64,000 nt of DNA from Poteriospumella lacustris. Lineage: Eukaryota > Sar > Chrysophyceae > Chromulinales > Dinobryaceae. The DNA is taken from contig SMOI01000026.1 of NCBI GenBank assembly GCA_008000375.1, positions 124,001 to 188,000 on the forward strand. Reading direction: 5' to 3'. The notes under the pieces were generated by a model. It ran no database searches. It was not told where the DNA came from and worked only from the letters and a program-made list of their open reading frames with translations. The translations under genes were made by a program, and so were the position numbers. This document shows, piece after piece, positions 30,609-41,859 of the stretch (position 1 is the first letter of the stretch; every line of letters starts with the position of its first letter).

Positions 30609-31004
30609 CGAAGTTATTCGGTGTGTAACGGCTCCTTGCAGCAGTTCGTTATCGACAACGTATCCGTCGGATCTCGCTTACCCTTACCAACTCGATGAAG
30701 GATTGACAGTAGTCGACAAGAAATGACAGGTTTCCTCCAGATGGCTTCACTTCTTCGGCCTCAATGGACAATTTGCGTGAGAGGGCGCTCCTCCTGCGGC
30801 TGCCACGAGCGGATCCATCGACCGACGCGAAATCCAAAATCTGAAACCGCCATCGATCGCTCCGCCGCCAGTCGTCGCCATTTTTCATGTTCCTCGTCGC
30901 CTTTTCAGGTCTTTCGTCGCTGAGGACGAGCGACGGTCGCTGCCATTTCGCTAATCGCCTCGTCGCTACCACTTTCCAACGGAATCAGATACCCCAAGGT
31001 GACC
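30609..31004. promoter_or_regulatory. Shared upstream region of EEP-fold gene and THADA
   Basis: 396 bp between divergent start codons. No core elements could be assigned. A 107-codon minus ORF here has no recognisable features and is treated as chance. Confidence 0.4.
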
Positions 31005-34000
31005 ATGGTGGGCAAGGCGACCAAAAAGAAGACCCTGGTGGACTCCACGGTCAACTTCTCACTGCAACCGGCCAGTGACATGTCCGCGTGCTTGGCGATG
31101 GTCGAGCACGGCAAGGACACCAGTCTCGTCCTGCTGCATTCCATTTTCTCTGGTTTGCAGGGAAAACCGAATCGGCAGGAGCAGAACCGCTTTTTCCAGT
31201 CGCACAAGAAGAAGCTCAAGGATTCCATTTCCGCCGAATCGTGGCAGAGCGACCAACTCGCGACGAAAGATCGCCTCATCGCCATGCTGCGATTGTATCT
31301 CGACCCCAAATACGAGTTTCAGACTTCGTTGGAATGGATGCTGCCTGCTCTGAAAGACCTGTGCGCATCGCAGAGAGATGCGTTGGGGCAGCTGGCCATC
31401 TTTTCTGCTTCTGTCTTCGAGGAGATGCGCGCGACCTGCGTCGTGGGCGACTCCGTCTCGCTGGACCAGGTCACGTACTGGATGCCCGGCATCAACGGCC
31501 TGTCGAACTTGAATCACGAGTTGGGCTGGCTGCAAGTCGAAAGCGCACCCGCGTTGTCGGTCTTCTCGTTCCTCATCCACCTGACCAGCTGGCAGGCCAG
31601 CGTCATGCAGTCCGACTTGTCGGTCGCGGCGCTGTCATCGCGCGTGTCCAAGACGATGGACGACAATATTAAGTGCCTCGTGCGCAATGTCAACTCCGTG
31701 TTCCACTCGTTGAAGACGAGGGACTTCGACGGGGACGCCGCTTGGTCGCGAGCGATCGAGGACATCGCCGCGACGACGTCGACCATTCTGGCGGCTTCGT
31801 CGGCGCATCTCTTCGCCGACAAAGACATCTTGTCGGCCACCTCTACGCTGTTCGTGTCGGTCTTCCTCTTCCAGCGCCGCTCGGAGGCAGTCGTCTTCGA
31901 GCACCTCGTGGCGGTGAAGGCCTTCTCGCCGCTCGTCCAAGCGTGTCTGTTCAAGTCCTTTCTGCACTTGTCCGCGCAAATCGACGGGTCGTATCTCGTT
32001 GGCGACGCCAGCGTGTCCATGCTGCGCCATTGCCAACACCACGACTGTGAGGTGCAGCTGCTGGGGCTGCAGACAATGGAGACGTGGACGTATCGTCTGA
32101 AGGAAGTCCTCGCCGCGAACGGAGCAGCGGTGCCGCCGCAGTCGGTGATGGAGGTCTTCATGCGCATCATCGTGATGCTCATCACCCTGTGGGACCACCC
32201 CGTCCGCCAGATCAACCACCTCGTCCCCAGCATCTTCGAAAAGATCCTGCGCTTCCTGGCCGCCGACGTCCTGACGGGCGACGAGTCGTCGGTAGGCAGC
32301 TTCTGGAAGGACCTGTTCGACCGCTGCATGCAGATGGGCAGCCACTACCGAGGGAAGTACCAGGCGCTGCGCATCGTCTTGGCCGTGTCCGGGGATCGCG
32401 CGGTCTCGTCGATGCCGGCGGGCTTCATTCGCCACATCGTCGTCGCGGTGCAGGTCCGCGACATCGCCTCCGCCGTCAGCTTCCTCATCGCTACCCTGTG
32501 CGAGCTCACGGTACTCTCGCCACCACCGTCGCAGGCCGAGGCTGCCAAACCAGCGGTGCCATTGTCGTCGGAACAGTCCACGTTGAAGGCCGCGCTGCAG
32601 GAAGAGCTGCTCACCGCCATCGTCGAGAGTCTGTGCGATGCGAACGAGTCGCTGCGGAAGAATTTGTCCGACTACGTGCTGCCGGTCGTATTCAAGGCCT
32701 TTCCCGCCTACGCCCTGCGCATGCTACACATCTGGATTCGCCTATCGCAGGCGGGCGGGGCCGACACGCGGTCGTTGACCGAGTTCCAGTCGTGGGCGCT
32801 GATCCAGCTCGTCGTGCACTGCCGCCAGCTGTACCCGCAGCTGCAGGGCCAACTCGACGCGCTGGCCGCGACCGGCGACGCGGCGCCCCATGCGGCAGGC
32901 GAGTCGTGGCTGCTGAGCGAAAGCGACGCCAAGGTCGTGTCGGCGGTGCTGCGGGCCGCGTACCAAAGCGAAGACGACGACATGCGCTTCTCGGCGCTGA
33001 CGAGTCTGGTCGCGTCGCTGAAGGTGGCTGCGCCGCTGTCGACGGGCGACTTCAGCGCGTTCCTGCAGCACATCGTGTACAGCCTCAAGACGAGCGACGC
33101 TGAGAACATTCAGCATCTCGTGCGCATCTTGCGCACGGTGCTGCCGCGGCTGAAGGTGACCGCGGCGGGCGAGAGCGGCCTGGTAGCCATGCAGGCGTGG
33201 ACGGCGAATAGCCGCGAGTTCCAGCTGTACGATCGCCTGCGCCGAGTGCTCTACCCGGGCATCACGCAGGACACCGAGTTCTCTACGCTGACGCTGCTCA
33301 ATGTGCTCTTCGACCACTTTGCTCAGAGCGCGCCCGCTGCGGGTCACTCGGCGGACGACGAGGCGGCGGCAGACGACGTCTACCTCGTCGGGCGCTTGCT
33401 GCAGACGTACCAAAGCGACTGGGACAAGAGCCGCGACCTGGCGATGCAGATGGTGGAGAAGCTGCCGTGCCCCTGGGCGGGCTACGACGAGGCGGTGGCG
33501 CTGCAGGCGCTCGTCGCGCAGAGCACGACGCTGGCTATGAAGGCGAAGCTCCGTGAGTCCGACGCGGGCGCCAAGCTGCTGCGCACTCTGTACCGCTGCT
33601 ACGCTCTGCGCCAGAACATCGACCTGACCGCGCTGGACGGCGCCGCCGGCCCCATCGTCGCGCTGAAGCTGCCCGACGCGGCCGACGCCACCCTCGCCGC
33701 GGAGCGTTTCATCTTCTCGCTCATCGGACAGGTGCAGCGCGCGATGCTCCCGCTGACGCAGATCTTCCAGTCGTTTCTGCAGCGTGGCAGCATCGACCTG
33801 TCGCAGGTGACGTCGTCCGATGGCGCACCGATTGACGCGGCGCACGGCGAGTTCCCGCTGGTGCATGGCCTGCTGCTGTCGCTGCGCCTCGTCGTGGAGG
33901 TGTCAGTGCGCGACACGTCGCTGTCCTCGACGACGGTGGCCGCCGAGCTCAGCAAGCAGCGCCTGCGCATGCTCAACCGCGTCAAGGCCGCGCTGCTGCA

Positions 34001-37000
34001 GCTGACGCAGCAGTGCTTCAGTGCCGGCCTCAGCATCGTCGCCGAGTACGTCTCCGACGACCTCTTCGCGCCGTCGTCCGCCAGCGCAGCGGACGATGGC
34101 GTCGCGTCGACGCCTGCCACTGACGCCAGCGCAGTGCGCGCTAAGGGCCCGATCAATTCGGCGACGGGCATCTCGATGGCGGCCGTGTACGTCAACACGA
34201 ACACTTTCACGACCGACCTCAGCGACGCCGCCGACGCCACCGCAGCCGACACCACCGGCCAGACCGCCGCCGTCGCCAGCGAACGCGTCGCTGCCGGCCT
34301 TGCGGCGCAGCGCGCCATCGTCGCCGCGTGGCTGCTGGTGAAGGAGAGCGCCGCGTTGTTTGCGACGCTCGTCGACGTGTCGCCGACGCCCGCAGCGTCG
34401 GAGGCCGACGCGGCGCCCGACGCGACGTTGCTGACGTCGGAGGAGATCGCGCCGGTCGCGTGGACGCTGCTCGACGCGCTCGGTCGCCTGAAGCACATGG
34501 GCGCCATCGCCGAGACGCACGTCGCGCTGCAGACCATCGTCGCGCGCATCCTCCGCTTCGCGACGCCGGTGCCCGCGGCGATTCTGCAGCTGCCGTCGGC
34601 GCTGCTCGAGTCGCTGCTGAACCGCCTACGCCACCGCCAACAGGTCTTCATCCTGCGCCGCTCGGCCGGCTTCGCCTACTCGTTCCTGTCGATCCTCCGC
34701 GCGGAGCCCGCGAACACGTCCGCGCCGCTGCTACATCTGGCGATGTCGTCGCTCATCGACATCGTCGAGCGCGGCCTGCAGACCGGCGCCGTCGCCGTCA
34801 CCACCGCCGCCTCCTCCGCCGCCGTGGCCGGCGCTGATGAGGAGCGCAGCGACGAGGACTGGAAGCTCTCGGTGCACGCGCTGAACGTGCTGCGGCTGGT
34901 CATCCTCGACGGCGCCTTCTCCTTCGAGCTGGACCGCTACATCGCGCCGCTGCTGATGCTGACGATCGCCGGCTTCGCGCACGGCGAGTGGGCGGTGCGC
35001 AACTCGTCGATGATGGTCTTCAGCGCGATGGTGCAGAAGTGCGTCGCGAAGGACAAGAACTCGTCGACGAAGGGCCACACGAGCAACAACGACTCCGTCT
35101 CCGCCACCTCGAGCGGCGCCTCGAGCGGCGCACTGTCGGTCTCGGCGCGCGAGTTCTTCCGTCGGTACCCGGGCGTCGACCGCTTCCTGCTGCAGCGACT
35201 GGCGGCGAGCAGCGGCGCGTCCACGTCGATCCGCGATGAGCACTGCCTCTACCCGCTGCTGCTGCTCTTCGCCAAGTTCCAAGCGACGTTCTCCGCCTCC
35301 GACGAGGCGGCCGCCGCCAGCGACGCGGAGGGCGCCGGCGCCGTCGACCTGGCGCAGCTCGCGGACGTCATCCGGCGCCACTACCTCGGCCACGCGTCGC
35401 TCGCCATTCGCCAGGTGGCGGCGCGCGCGCTGTCGGCGCTCGTGCCCATCGCCGAGATGCCCGCGACGGTGGCGACGTTGCTGGCCGGTGCCTTCCCCGC
35501 CTACGTCACCGATCGCTCCCAGAGCAGCGCCGCCAGCGACGCGTCGAAGCGCCCCACGCGCGGCGGACCGACGAAGAAGCAGCGCCGCGCGATGGCCGAC
35601 GCGGCGCAGCTGAGCGTCAACGAGCTGCACGGTCGCCTGCTGGTGGTGCTCGAGCTGCTGCAGGTTTTCCTCTTCTACGTGCAGCGCAACCGCTACCAGG
35701 CGCACCTCTACGCGGCCGGCGCGGACGACGCGACGGCGACCGCGGCGCCGGAGACGCTGGACCCCGTCGGCCACGTCTTCCGTCAGCTGCTCGCCGCCGT
35801 CGAGGACGCCAGCGGCGCGCTGCACGCGCGTCTCGACGGCGTCTTCCTGCGCATCGCGTGCCCCGCGCTGCAGGCGACCTGGTTCCGCGTCCTCGTCGTG
35901 CTGCGCCGCCTGACGGCGCGGCCGGCCGCCGAGGACCGCATCGCCAGCTTCGCCTGCGGCGTCTTCGAGCGCTACGAGCGACTGGCGGCGGCGGTCGGCG
36001 CGCAGACGCTGTACCTGCGCGAGAGCTGCCTCGCGGAGTTCGTCCGCGACGTGTGGCCGACGGTGCTGCGCGCGACGCCCGCCGCGGCGCAGTCGGCGCT
36101 CGTCGCGACGGCGCTGCGGTCGCCGGTGAAGGAGGTGCGCGAGGGCGCCATCGACGCGCTGCTCAACGACCGCATCCTCCGCGGCCTCTTCGCGCAGCCG
36201 CAGGAGGCGCTGCTGGCGACCTTCGCCGCGCTGCTGGACGCCGCCGCGAAGGCGCTGCGCGTCGAGACGGACGCCGTGCTGCAGGAGCGCCTCTGGGCGC
36301 TGCTCGCGAAGCTGACGGCGCTGCGCCACGCTGCCGATGGCGACGACGCCGCCGAAGACGACGGCGACGACGGCGACGTGCGCGTCGACGCGATGCTGGC
36401 GACCGGCGCCGCGGAGCCGTCTGCGTCGCCGGCGGCGCCGACGCTGCTGCAGGCCGCGCTGCAGGCGAACGCCGCGTCGGTCGCGGCGCTGCTGAGCGGC
36501 GTCGAGGACGTCGCGTGGCGCCACATCTACGCGACGCCGACGCAGCTGCAGCTGCAGCCGCGGCAGTGCGTCGCCTCGGCGATGGCCGTCGTGCAGCACT
36601 TGTTCGCCGCGCAGCTGCTGCGCACCGACGCGTCGCCGTCGTCAGCGGCGGCGATCTACGAGAAATGGCTGGCGCTGCTGACGGCGGCGGCGGACGCGGA
36701 GAACACGCAGGCCTTCCGCCTGGCGGCCGCGCGCGCCCTGGCCGAGTCGCCGCTGCTGCCGCTGCTGTCGTTCCGCGCCGCCGCCAGCGACGAGGCCGCG
36801 GCCGCCTCGCGCGCGCTGTGGCTGATGCAGGCGCTGTGCCTCGCGACGAAGCTGCTGCAGGACGACGACCACGTCGTGCGCGACACCGCCAACGCCGCGG
36901 CGCACCACTTCCTCGCGACGCTGCAGGAGATCGCCCGCGCCCCATCGCCGGCGACGCTGGGCGATGCCGCCGTCTGGCCGCGCGTCGCCGCGCAGCTCTT

Positions 37001-37894
37001 CGCCGACGCGTCCGACGACGCGCGTCTCGTGCGCGCGCTGCCCCCCGTCGTGGTAAGTTGACCGCCGCCGTTTGCCCCGCGCCCTGTGCACTGTGCTCAC
37101 CGCCCCGTGACCGACGATGTCGACGACCAACAGACGCGCACGCTGGAGCGCATCCGCGCGCTGGTAGCGACGTGGCTGGCGACGGTGGCGGACGCCGCCG
37201 CGGCGCTGCTGCCGGCGCTGCTGACGCAGTGGTGGACGTTCTTCGAGCGCGAGGCGGACTGGGCAGCGAAGCTGCAGCACACGGTGGGCGTTCTCGCGTC
37301 GTGGGCCGATGCGTCCGACGGCGCGCGGTGCGACGGCTCCGTGCGCCAGGCGAAGGTGAGTCGCAGTGTGTCGCTGTGTGTCGCGCGTCTCTGCGGCCGT
37401 CTGACCCGTCTCTGTGTCTCTGTGTCGCGGTGTCTGCGTCGTAGATCTTCGACAAGGAGCCCGCCAACATCTTCCAGGAGCACTGGCTGCTGGCGCGCGT
37501 CGTCTTGGGCAGCCTCGTCGAGTTCTTCGCTCGCCGCGGCGGCGCGGCGCAGACCGCCGCGGTGACCTGGCGCCGCCGCGTCTGGACGGCCGCGTTTCAG
37601 CCGTTCCTCGCCGCCTGGCGAGCGTCGTCGCTGGCGGAGGCCAAGGGCCTCGCCGCTGTCTTCGACACGGACGCCGACGCCTTCTTCGTGCTCTTCGCGG
37701 CGAGCCAGCTCTTCGAGGCCTACGGCGACGCGACGCCGTCGCCGGCGGAGGGCGGCGAGGAGGCGCTCGAGGAGGCGCTGGTGGCGTCCGTGCGGCGCTC
37801 CATCGCCACCGCCGTCTTCGCGGCCTCCTCGAGCGGCCTGCGCGGTGGACACGCAGCGATTCGCGCGTCGCTGCGGCCCGCGGCGTCTCTGTGA
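31005..37894 (+). CDS. THADA: THADA/Trm732-like HEAT-repeat protein
   Basis: Exons 31005-37052, 37134-37355 and 37445-37894 (introns 81 and 89 bp) encode 2239 residues. Most of it is helical repeat. The diagnostic DUF2428 block lies at residues ~1200-1400: LRRSAGFAYSFLSILRAEP, LSVHALNVLRLVILDGAF, GEWAVRNSSMMVFSAMVQK and AREFFRRYPGVDRFLLQRL, which correspond closely to THADA/Trm732. In yeast and human this protein partners the FTSJ1/Trm7 methyltransferase for 2'-O-methylation at tRNA position 32. ATG 31005 was chosen; the frame is open two codons further only through GTG. Ala-rich, GC-driven segments increase toward the C-terminus. Both splice junctions are in phase and give a continuous C-terminus (IFDKEPANIFQEHWLL). 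Confidence 0.85.
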
Positions 37895-38090
37895 AGCGGT
37901 GCGATGCGGCGAGCGAGTTCTTTTCGGGTAACGGTTACGAGTAAATAGCAGCGACCTCGCTCTAGCGGCAGTCGACTCGACTAAACGGTGCGACGGGGAA
38001 TAGGAAAGAGAAATGAATCGGGTGGGGGGTGGTCGGGGCCGATCGGCGGCGCGCGACGCATGGCGCAGGACGCGCAGGAGGCCCGCGGCG

Positions 38091-38846
38091 TCAGTCGCCG
38101 CATTTCACGTCGCGCCTCAGCGAGCAGAAGTATTTGCGCGGGTCGGCGGCGCAGCGGCTCAGGAAGATCTCCGACCACGCCCGCTCGAAGAAGTGGCCTT
38201 CGTAGGGGTCGTTGCGGTCGCCGATGCGACGGGCCAGCTCCACGTAGAAGCTCTTGGGGCGGCGCAGGACGTTCTCGCGCGAGACGACGAAGTAGCCGAA
38301 GCCGGCGTACCGCGGGTTCTTGATGTCGACGTGCAGCAGCGTCTCGTGGCCGTGCATCAGCAGATCCTTCGCGGGCTGGCCGTACTTGCGAGTTAGAGCC
38401 GCGAGGTGGTTGGCGTTGCGCGAGGACGTGCACGAGGGGTGGAGGTAGGCGAAACCGTCGTTCTCCGGCGGCAGCGTGACCGTGGCCTTCTCGAAGAACT
38501 CCGCCAGGTCGGTCCGCAGGTACTCGTTGTCGGCCTGCAGGAACACCATGGCGGGTGGCAGACGATCGTAGTGCTCCACTACGAAGCTCAAATAGACGAA
38601 CGATTCGCGACCGACGTTCTCGAGTCGGTCGACGAGGCGGAGGCCGCAGGACTGCAGACTGGAGGCGTCGCCGCGGTTGTACACCACGTGGCGGTAGTGC
38701 GCCAAGTAACACAACTGATCCATTTTCTCACGGAACCGCGACACGACGAAGACAATGTCGGTTCGGTTGAACGTCTGCGCCGCGCCGCGGCTCAGCAGCA
38801 GACCGCACAGACACAGGTGCAGGGCCCACCTCACTGTCGATATCAT
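38091..38846 (-). CDS. Secretory DUF3431 glycosyltransferase-like protein
   Basis: 251 residues, single exon. N-terminal signal peptide (LHLCLCGLLLSRGAAQ). The rest matches the DUF3431 pattern: IVFVVSRFREKMDQLCYL, VVYNRG, a conserved NVGRESFVYLSFVVEHYD (Gly-Arg-Glu then helix), PPAMVFLQAD (the strand and acidic end comparable to a glycosyltransferase DxD region), and a C-terminal FEGHFFERAW-like segment (YEGHFFERAWSEIF) with Cys residues. DUF3431 proteins are thought to act in the secretory pathway or outside the cell; the reaction is not established. Convergent with THADA, 196 bp apart. Confidence 0.75.
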   Translation of the reverse strand: MISTVRWALHLCLCGLLLSRGAAQTFNRTDIVFVVSRFREKMDQLCYLAHYRHVVYNRGDASSLQSCGLRLVDRLENVGRESFVYLSFVVEHYDRLPPAMVFLQADNEYLRTDLAEFFEKATVTLPPENDGFAYLHPSCTSSRNANHLAALTRKYGQPAKDLLMHGHETLLHVDIKNPRYAGFGYFVVSRENVLRRPKSFYVELARRIGDRNDPYEGHFFERAWSEIFLSRCAADPRKYFCSLRRDVKCGD

Positions 38847-38958
38847 TCTCGATCACCACCACACGCAAACATATACGCCCTATCGCCATAGGGTGGGATA
38901 TTGAATTCTACCGTCCGAACCGAGCAGAAAGGCGCGATGCGGACCCGACGACCAACGC

Positions 38959-38989
38959 GACCCAGCGACCAGCGCCAGGTCGCTGGGTC
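38959..38989. repeat. Perfect 12-bp inverted repeat
   Basis: GACCCAGCGACC (38959-38970) and GGTCGCTGGGTC (38978-38989) are exact complements around a 7-nt loop. Direct copies of CGACCCGACGACCAACG-like sequence (38943 and 38988) flank the palindrome. Confidence 0.8.
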
Positions 38990-39012
38990 GACCCGACGAC
39001 CAACGAGCTCTG

Positions 39013-39130
39013 CTCGTCGTCATCATGCTCGTCGTCGTCATGGTCGTCGTCATCATGGTCGTCGTCATCATGGTCGTCGTCATCATTCGTCATCAGGGTC
39101 GTCGTCGTCGTCATGGTCGTCGTCGTCATG
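39013..39130. repeat. GTCGTCATCATG tandem repeat
   Basis: About 118 bp of imperfect 15-bp units built from GTC/GTCATCATG, tandemly arrayed 150 bp upstream of the Ran-like start codon. A minisatellite likely to vary in length. Confidence 0.8.
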
Positions 39131-39282
39131 CCCACCTGCTGCGCTGGGAACGGCGAAGCGGAAGTCGACGACGAAGACAACAAACGGCGAACACAGGCGA
39201 TGCAAATCGATGCCAGAGCTGTCACAACTCTGCTTGTATAAGCGCCGACTACCCCCTCCCACCCCGCTTCCCCGGAGATTCA

Positions 39283-40147
39283 ATGTCGCGAGTGTACAAG
39301 GTCATTTTGCTGGGCGACAAAGGAGTGGGGAAGACCTCACTGTCTCGCTGTCAGCTGGAAGCCATCGCCGAGAAGACGCTCGATGGTAGGTCGCCTGTCT
39401 CCATGCCATCGCTCAACGCCCGCTTCTCTCCTCACGTCGTTGCTGCTTCACAGCGGAGTCCGGCGCTCTCGTGTACCCGGCGAAGTTCGAGATGACCCTC
39501 GGTCCTGTGCAGTTCAATTTCTGGGATTTATGGGCCAAGAAGGACGAGGAGCCCATCCCTGATTCATATTAGTAAGTCATACTAGTCGTCCATGGGCCTA
39601 CGCCGCCGTTCATTGTTCTTACCGCTGCCACTAACGCCGATGGTCCCGACGCACAGCGCGAACGCCGACGTCGGACTCCTCTTGTTCGACCTGACGTCTC
39701 GCCAGTCCTACAAGAGCGTCACGTCTTGGTACCAGTAAGTCTCCTCTATCCCTACTGCATCGCGCGTGTGTGCATCGCTTACCGCTGTAGTGCCACAGCG
39801 AAGTGCGGGCCCACTGCGGCGACATCCCGCTGATCCTGTGCGGCAACAAGAAGGACCTGTCGCAGGGCACCGAGATCCCGCCGAAGTCGATCAACTTCCA
39901 CCGCAAGCGCAACCTCTTCTACGTGGAGACGTCGGCCACGAACGCGCACAACGTGGATCGGCTCATCTGGACGCTCGTTCGAGTCACTGTGCCTCGTGCT
40001 GAGCTTCCGGAGGGGGGCTTCGGCTTTGCCTCGCCTCCATCGCTCACGCAGACGTTTGATATGATGACTGAGATGCCATCCTGGGGGCTTCCTGCCACCG
40101 AGGACGTCGAAGAAGCCTCGCCGCACACAGCGCACCACACAGCGTAG
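39283..40147 (+). CDS. Ran-like small GTPase with altered switch regions
   Basis: Four exons (39283-39385, 39454-39571, 39657-39734, 39799-40147; introns 68, 85 and 64 bp) give 215 residues, Ran's usual length. G1 is GDKGVGKTS. G4/G5 are LILCGNKKDL and VETSAT. Ran-specific sequence follows: WYHEVRAHCGDIPLILCGNK and KSINFHRKRNLFYVETSA align with Ran's [20 protein letters not shown] and KSIVFHRKKNLQYYDISA. Switch II, however, reads FWDLWAKKDEEPIPD in place of WDTAGQEKFGGLRD: the Gly of DxxG and the catalytic Gln are gone, and the switch I Thr is not evident. The C-terminus lacks Ran's DEDDDL and there is no prenylation Cys. The last acceptor (AG at 39797-39798) was chosen because the earlier AG at 39789-39790 leads to a stop. 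Likely a Ran paralogue with altered nucleotide cycling. Confidence 0.8.
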
Positions 40148-40385
40148 GCCTGTGACATGCCCCGCTCCGTTTCTCACACTGTTCGTACCAGTTATTTCGT
40201 TGTGCACTACATTTACTGCTTAATTATGGCTCCTTTAACTACGGTATTGTCGCAGCTATGTCGCATTTGGTTCGTGAGTTGCCCGCCCAGCACCGTGTCC
40301 GCCCGAGTTGAGAGTCACAGTCATCGACTATCTCCCCGCGCGTGCTCTCGCTCTTCCCTTGCCGCACGTGTAACGCAACATACAG

Positions 40386-40440
40386 TAGTTACACTGTTAC
40401 ACTGTTGCACTGTTACACAGTTACATTGTTACACAGTTAC
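40386..40440. repeat. GTTACACT/AGTTACA short tandem array
   Basis: Six to seven imperfect copies of a GTTACACT-like 9-bp unit, directly repeated. Confidence 0.7.
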
Positions 40441-40477
40441 AAGCTCCAATACCGAGCACGGGCTGAGTCTGCAGCGG

Positions 40478-40506
40478 CGGTGACGGTGACGGTGACGGTG
40501 ACGGTG
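40478..40506. repeat. (GGTGAC)n microsatellite
   Basis: Nearly five perfect copies of the hexamer GGTGAC followed by GTGTAG. Confidence 0.8.
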
Positions 40507-40628
40507 TAGCACGACGACGACGACAGTCCACCCCGCCGGCGCAGCGAAGACGGCGCCCAGCGACGGAAGAAAGCTCTTCCAGGGCCCGGGGCAGCGCGGT
40601 GACAATCTATTTCATCCAGGGGTTGCAC

Positions 40629-41647
40629 ATGATGCTTGTTCGACGTGTTTCAGCGCAAGTTGCGCGACGGGGGTCGCGTTTTCTGTCCGCCGATGCCGCT
40701 GCGGCACCGCACGTGACGGTGGAGTACCGCGACGACAAAATCGCCTTTCTGACGCTGAATCGACCGAACGAGATGAACGCGTTGACCGAGGTCATGGGAG
40801 ATGAGTTTATCGCCAAGGTGAAGGAGCTGACCGTCGCTGCGGAGGAGCAGAAGATCCGCGCCGTGGTCCTGCGCGGCGCGGGCGGCTCGTTCTCGGCCGG
40901 CGGCAACTTGAACTGGCTGAAGGAGCGCGCCCAGGCCGGCGGCTTCAGCAACTCCATCACGATGAACAAGTTCTATCGCCGTTTCTTGTGCGTGCGCGAG
41001 ATCCCCGTGCCGCTGGTCGCGGCGGTTCAGGGCTACGCGATCGGCGCGGGCTGCTGCCTGACGCTGGCGTGCGACATGCGCGTCGTGAGCAAGACCGCCA
41101 CGCTCGGCTTCACCTTCCCCAAGCTGGGCATTCATCCCGGTATGGGCTCCAGCCTGCTGCTGCCGCGCATCGTGTCGAGCGACTTCGCGAACTACCTGCT
41201 GCTGACGGGGCACACGGTGAAGGGCGACGTCGCCGCGCAGCGCGGCCTGGCGCTCGAGGCGGTCGACGAGGTAGGCGCCGCCGTTGGACCTGTTTTGCCA
41301 CCGCCGCGCCCCTCATTAACGTAACCTGTCGCAGGAACTGTTGCTGAACCGCGCGGTGGAGATCGCGACGGTGCTGGCGGGCAACAGCCCCATCGCGGTG
41401 CAGGCCGCCGTGCGCACCCTGCGCCACACGAAGGTACGTCCCGCTCACCGCGCTCCGCCCCGCCGCACGGTGCACGTCTGACCGCTGTACCTACTGCTGC
41501 CGTTGCTGCTAGTTCGATGGCCTGGACGCGGCGCTGCAGCGCGAGGCCGACTCGCAGTCGCTGTGCTACAGCTCGGGCGACTACCTCGCGGGCATCAACG
41601 GCATCCTCAAGAAGGCCCACCCCGCCTTCCAGGGCTGGGAGAAGTAG
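40629..41647 (+). CDS. Mitochondrial enoyl-CoA hydratase/isomerase-fold protein
   Basis: Exons 40629-41270, 41335-41433 and 41513-41647 (introns 64 and 79 bp) encode 291 residues. The N-terminus MMLVRRVSAQVARRGSRFLS is Arg/Ser-rich without acids, a mitochondrial presequence. Crotonase-fold motifs: FLTLNRPNEMNALTEVM, the first oxyanion loop GAGGSFSAGGNLNWL, VAAVQGYAIGAGCCLTLACD (second oxyanion) and KLGIHPGMGSSLLLPRIV. Aligned with rat hydratase, the two catalytic glutamates (144 and 164) fall on Cys (GAGCCL) and on Phe (LGFTFPKLG). It is therefore unlikely to be a classical hydratase; isomerase, hydrolase or decarboxylase members of the superfamily use other residues. The C-terminal helix (GILKKAHPAFQGW) is a typical CoA-binding end. 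Confidence 0.85.
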
Positions 41648-41859
41648 CCTGCGCACTCGACACAGACAACGTAGACAAACGCCCATCGACGTGTAACACT
41701 GCGAAGTGGCGTTGGTTGTTGACAAAAGGACACAGGCGCCCGGCGGGCCGCCACTACAAAAACTACTCGAGACACCGGCGACGGCGACACCGGCGACAGC
41801 GCTCGGCGGCCGTCGCGCGGTACAAACGCAAACACACACACAAAGCCGCCAGGCGACGT

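Larger units (their letters stand above)
38847..39282. promoter_or_regulatory. Shared upstream region of DUF3431 and Ran-like genes
   Basis: Divergent intergenic stretch. It holds an inverted repeat and a degenerate trinucleotide-like tandem array (listed separately). Open frames through the array are artefacts of its period of three. Confidence 0.4.
40148..40628. other. Intergenic with two simple repeat tracts
   Basis: Between the Ran-like and crotonase genes, both +. Holds a (TGTTACAC)-type array at about 40386-40440 and (GGTGAC)n at 40478-40506. No gene was seen. Confidence 0.6.

Noticed and set aside
34731-36599. 622-codon minus ORF inside THADA
   Set aside because: Shadow frame in Ala-rich codons; the + strand frame has clear THADA motifs.
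38908-39225. Asp-rich ORFs across the GTCGTCATCATG array
   Set aside because: Open only because the repeat unit is a multiple of three; no conserved start or flanking coding signal.
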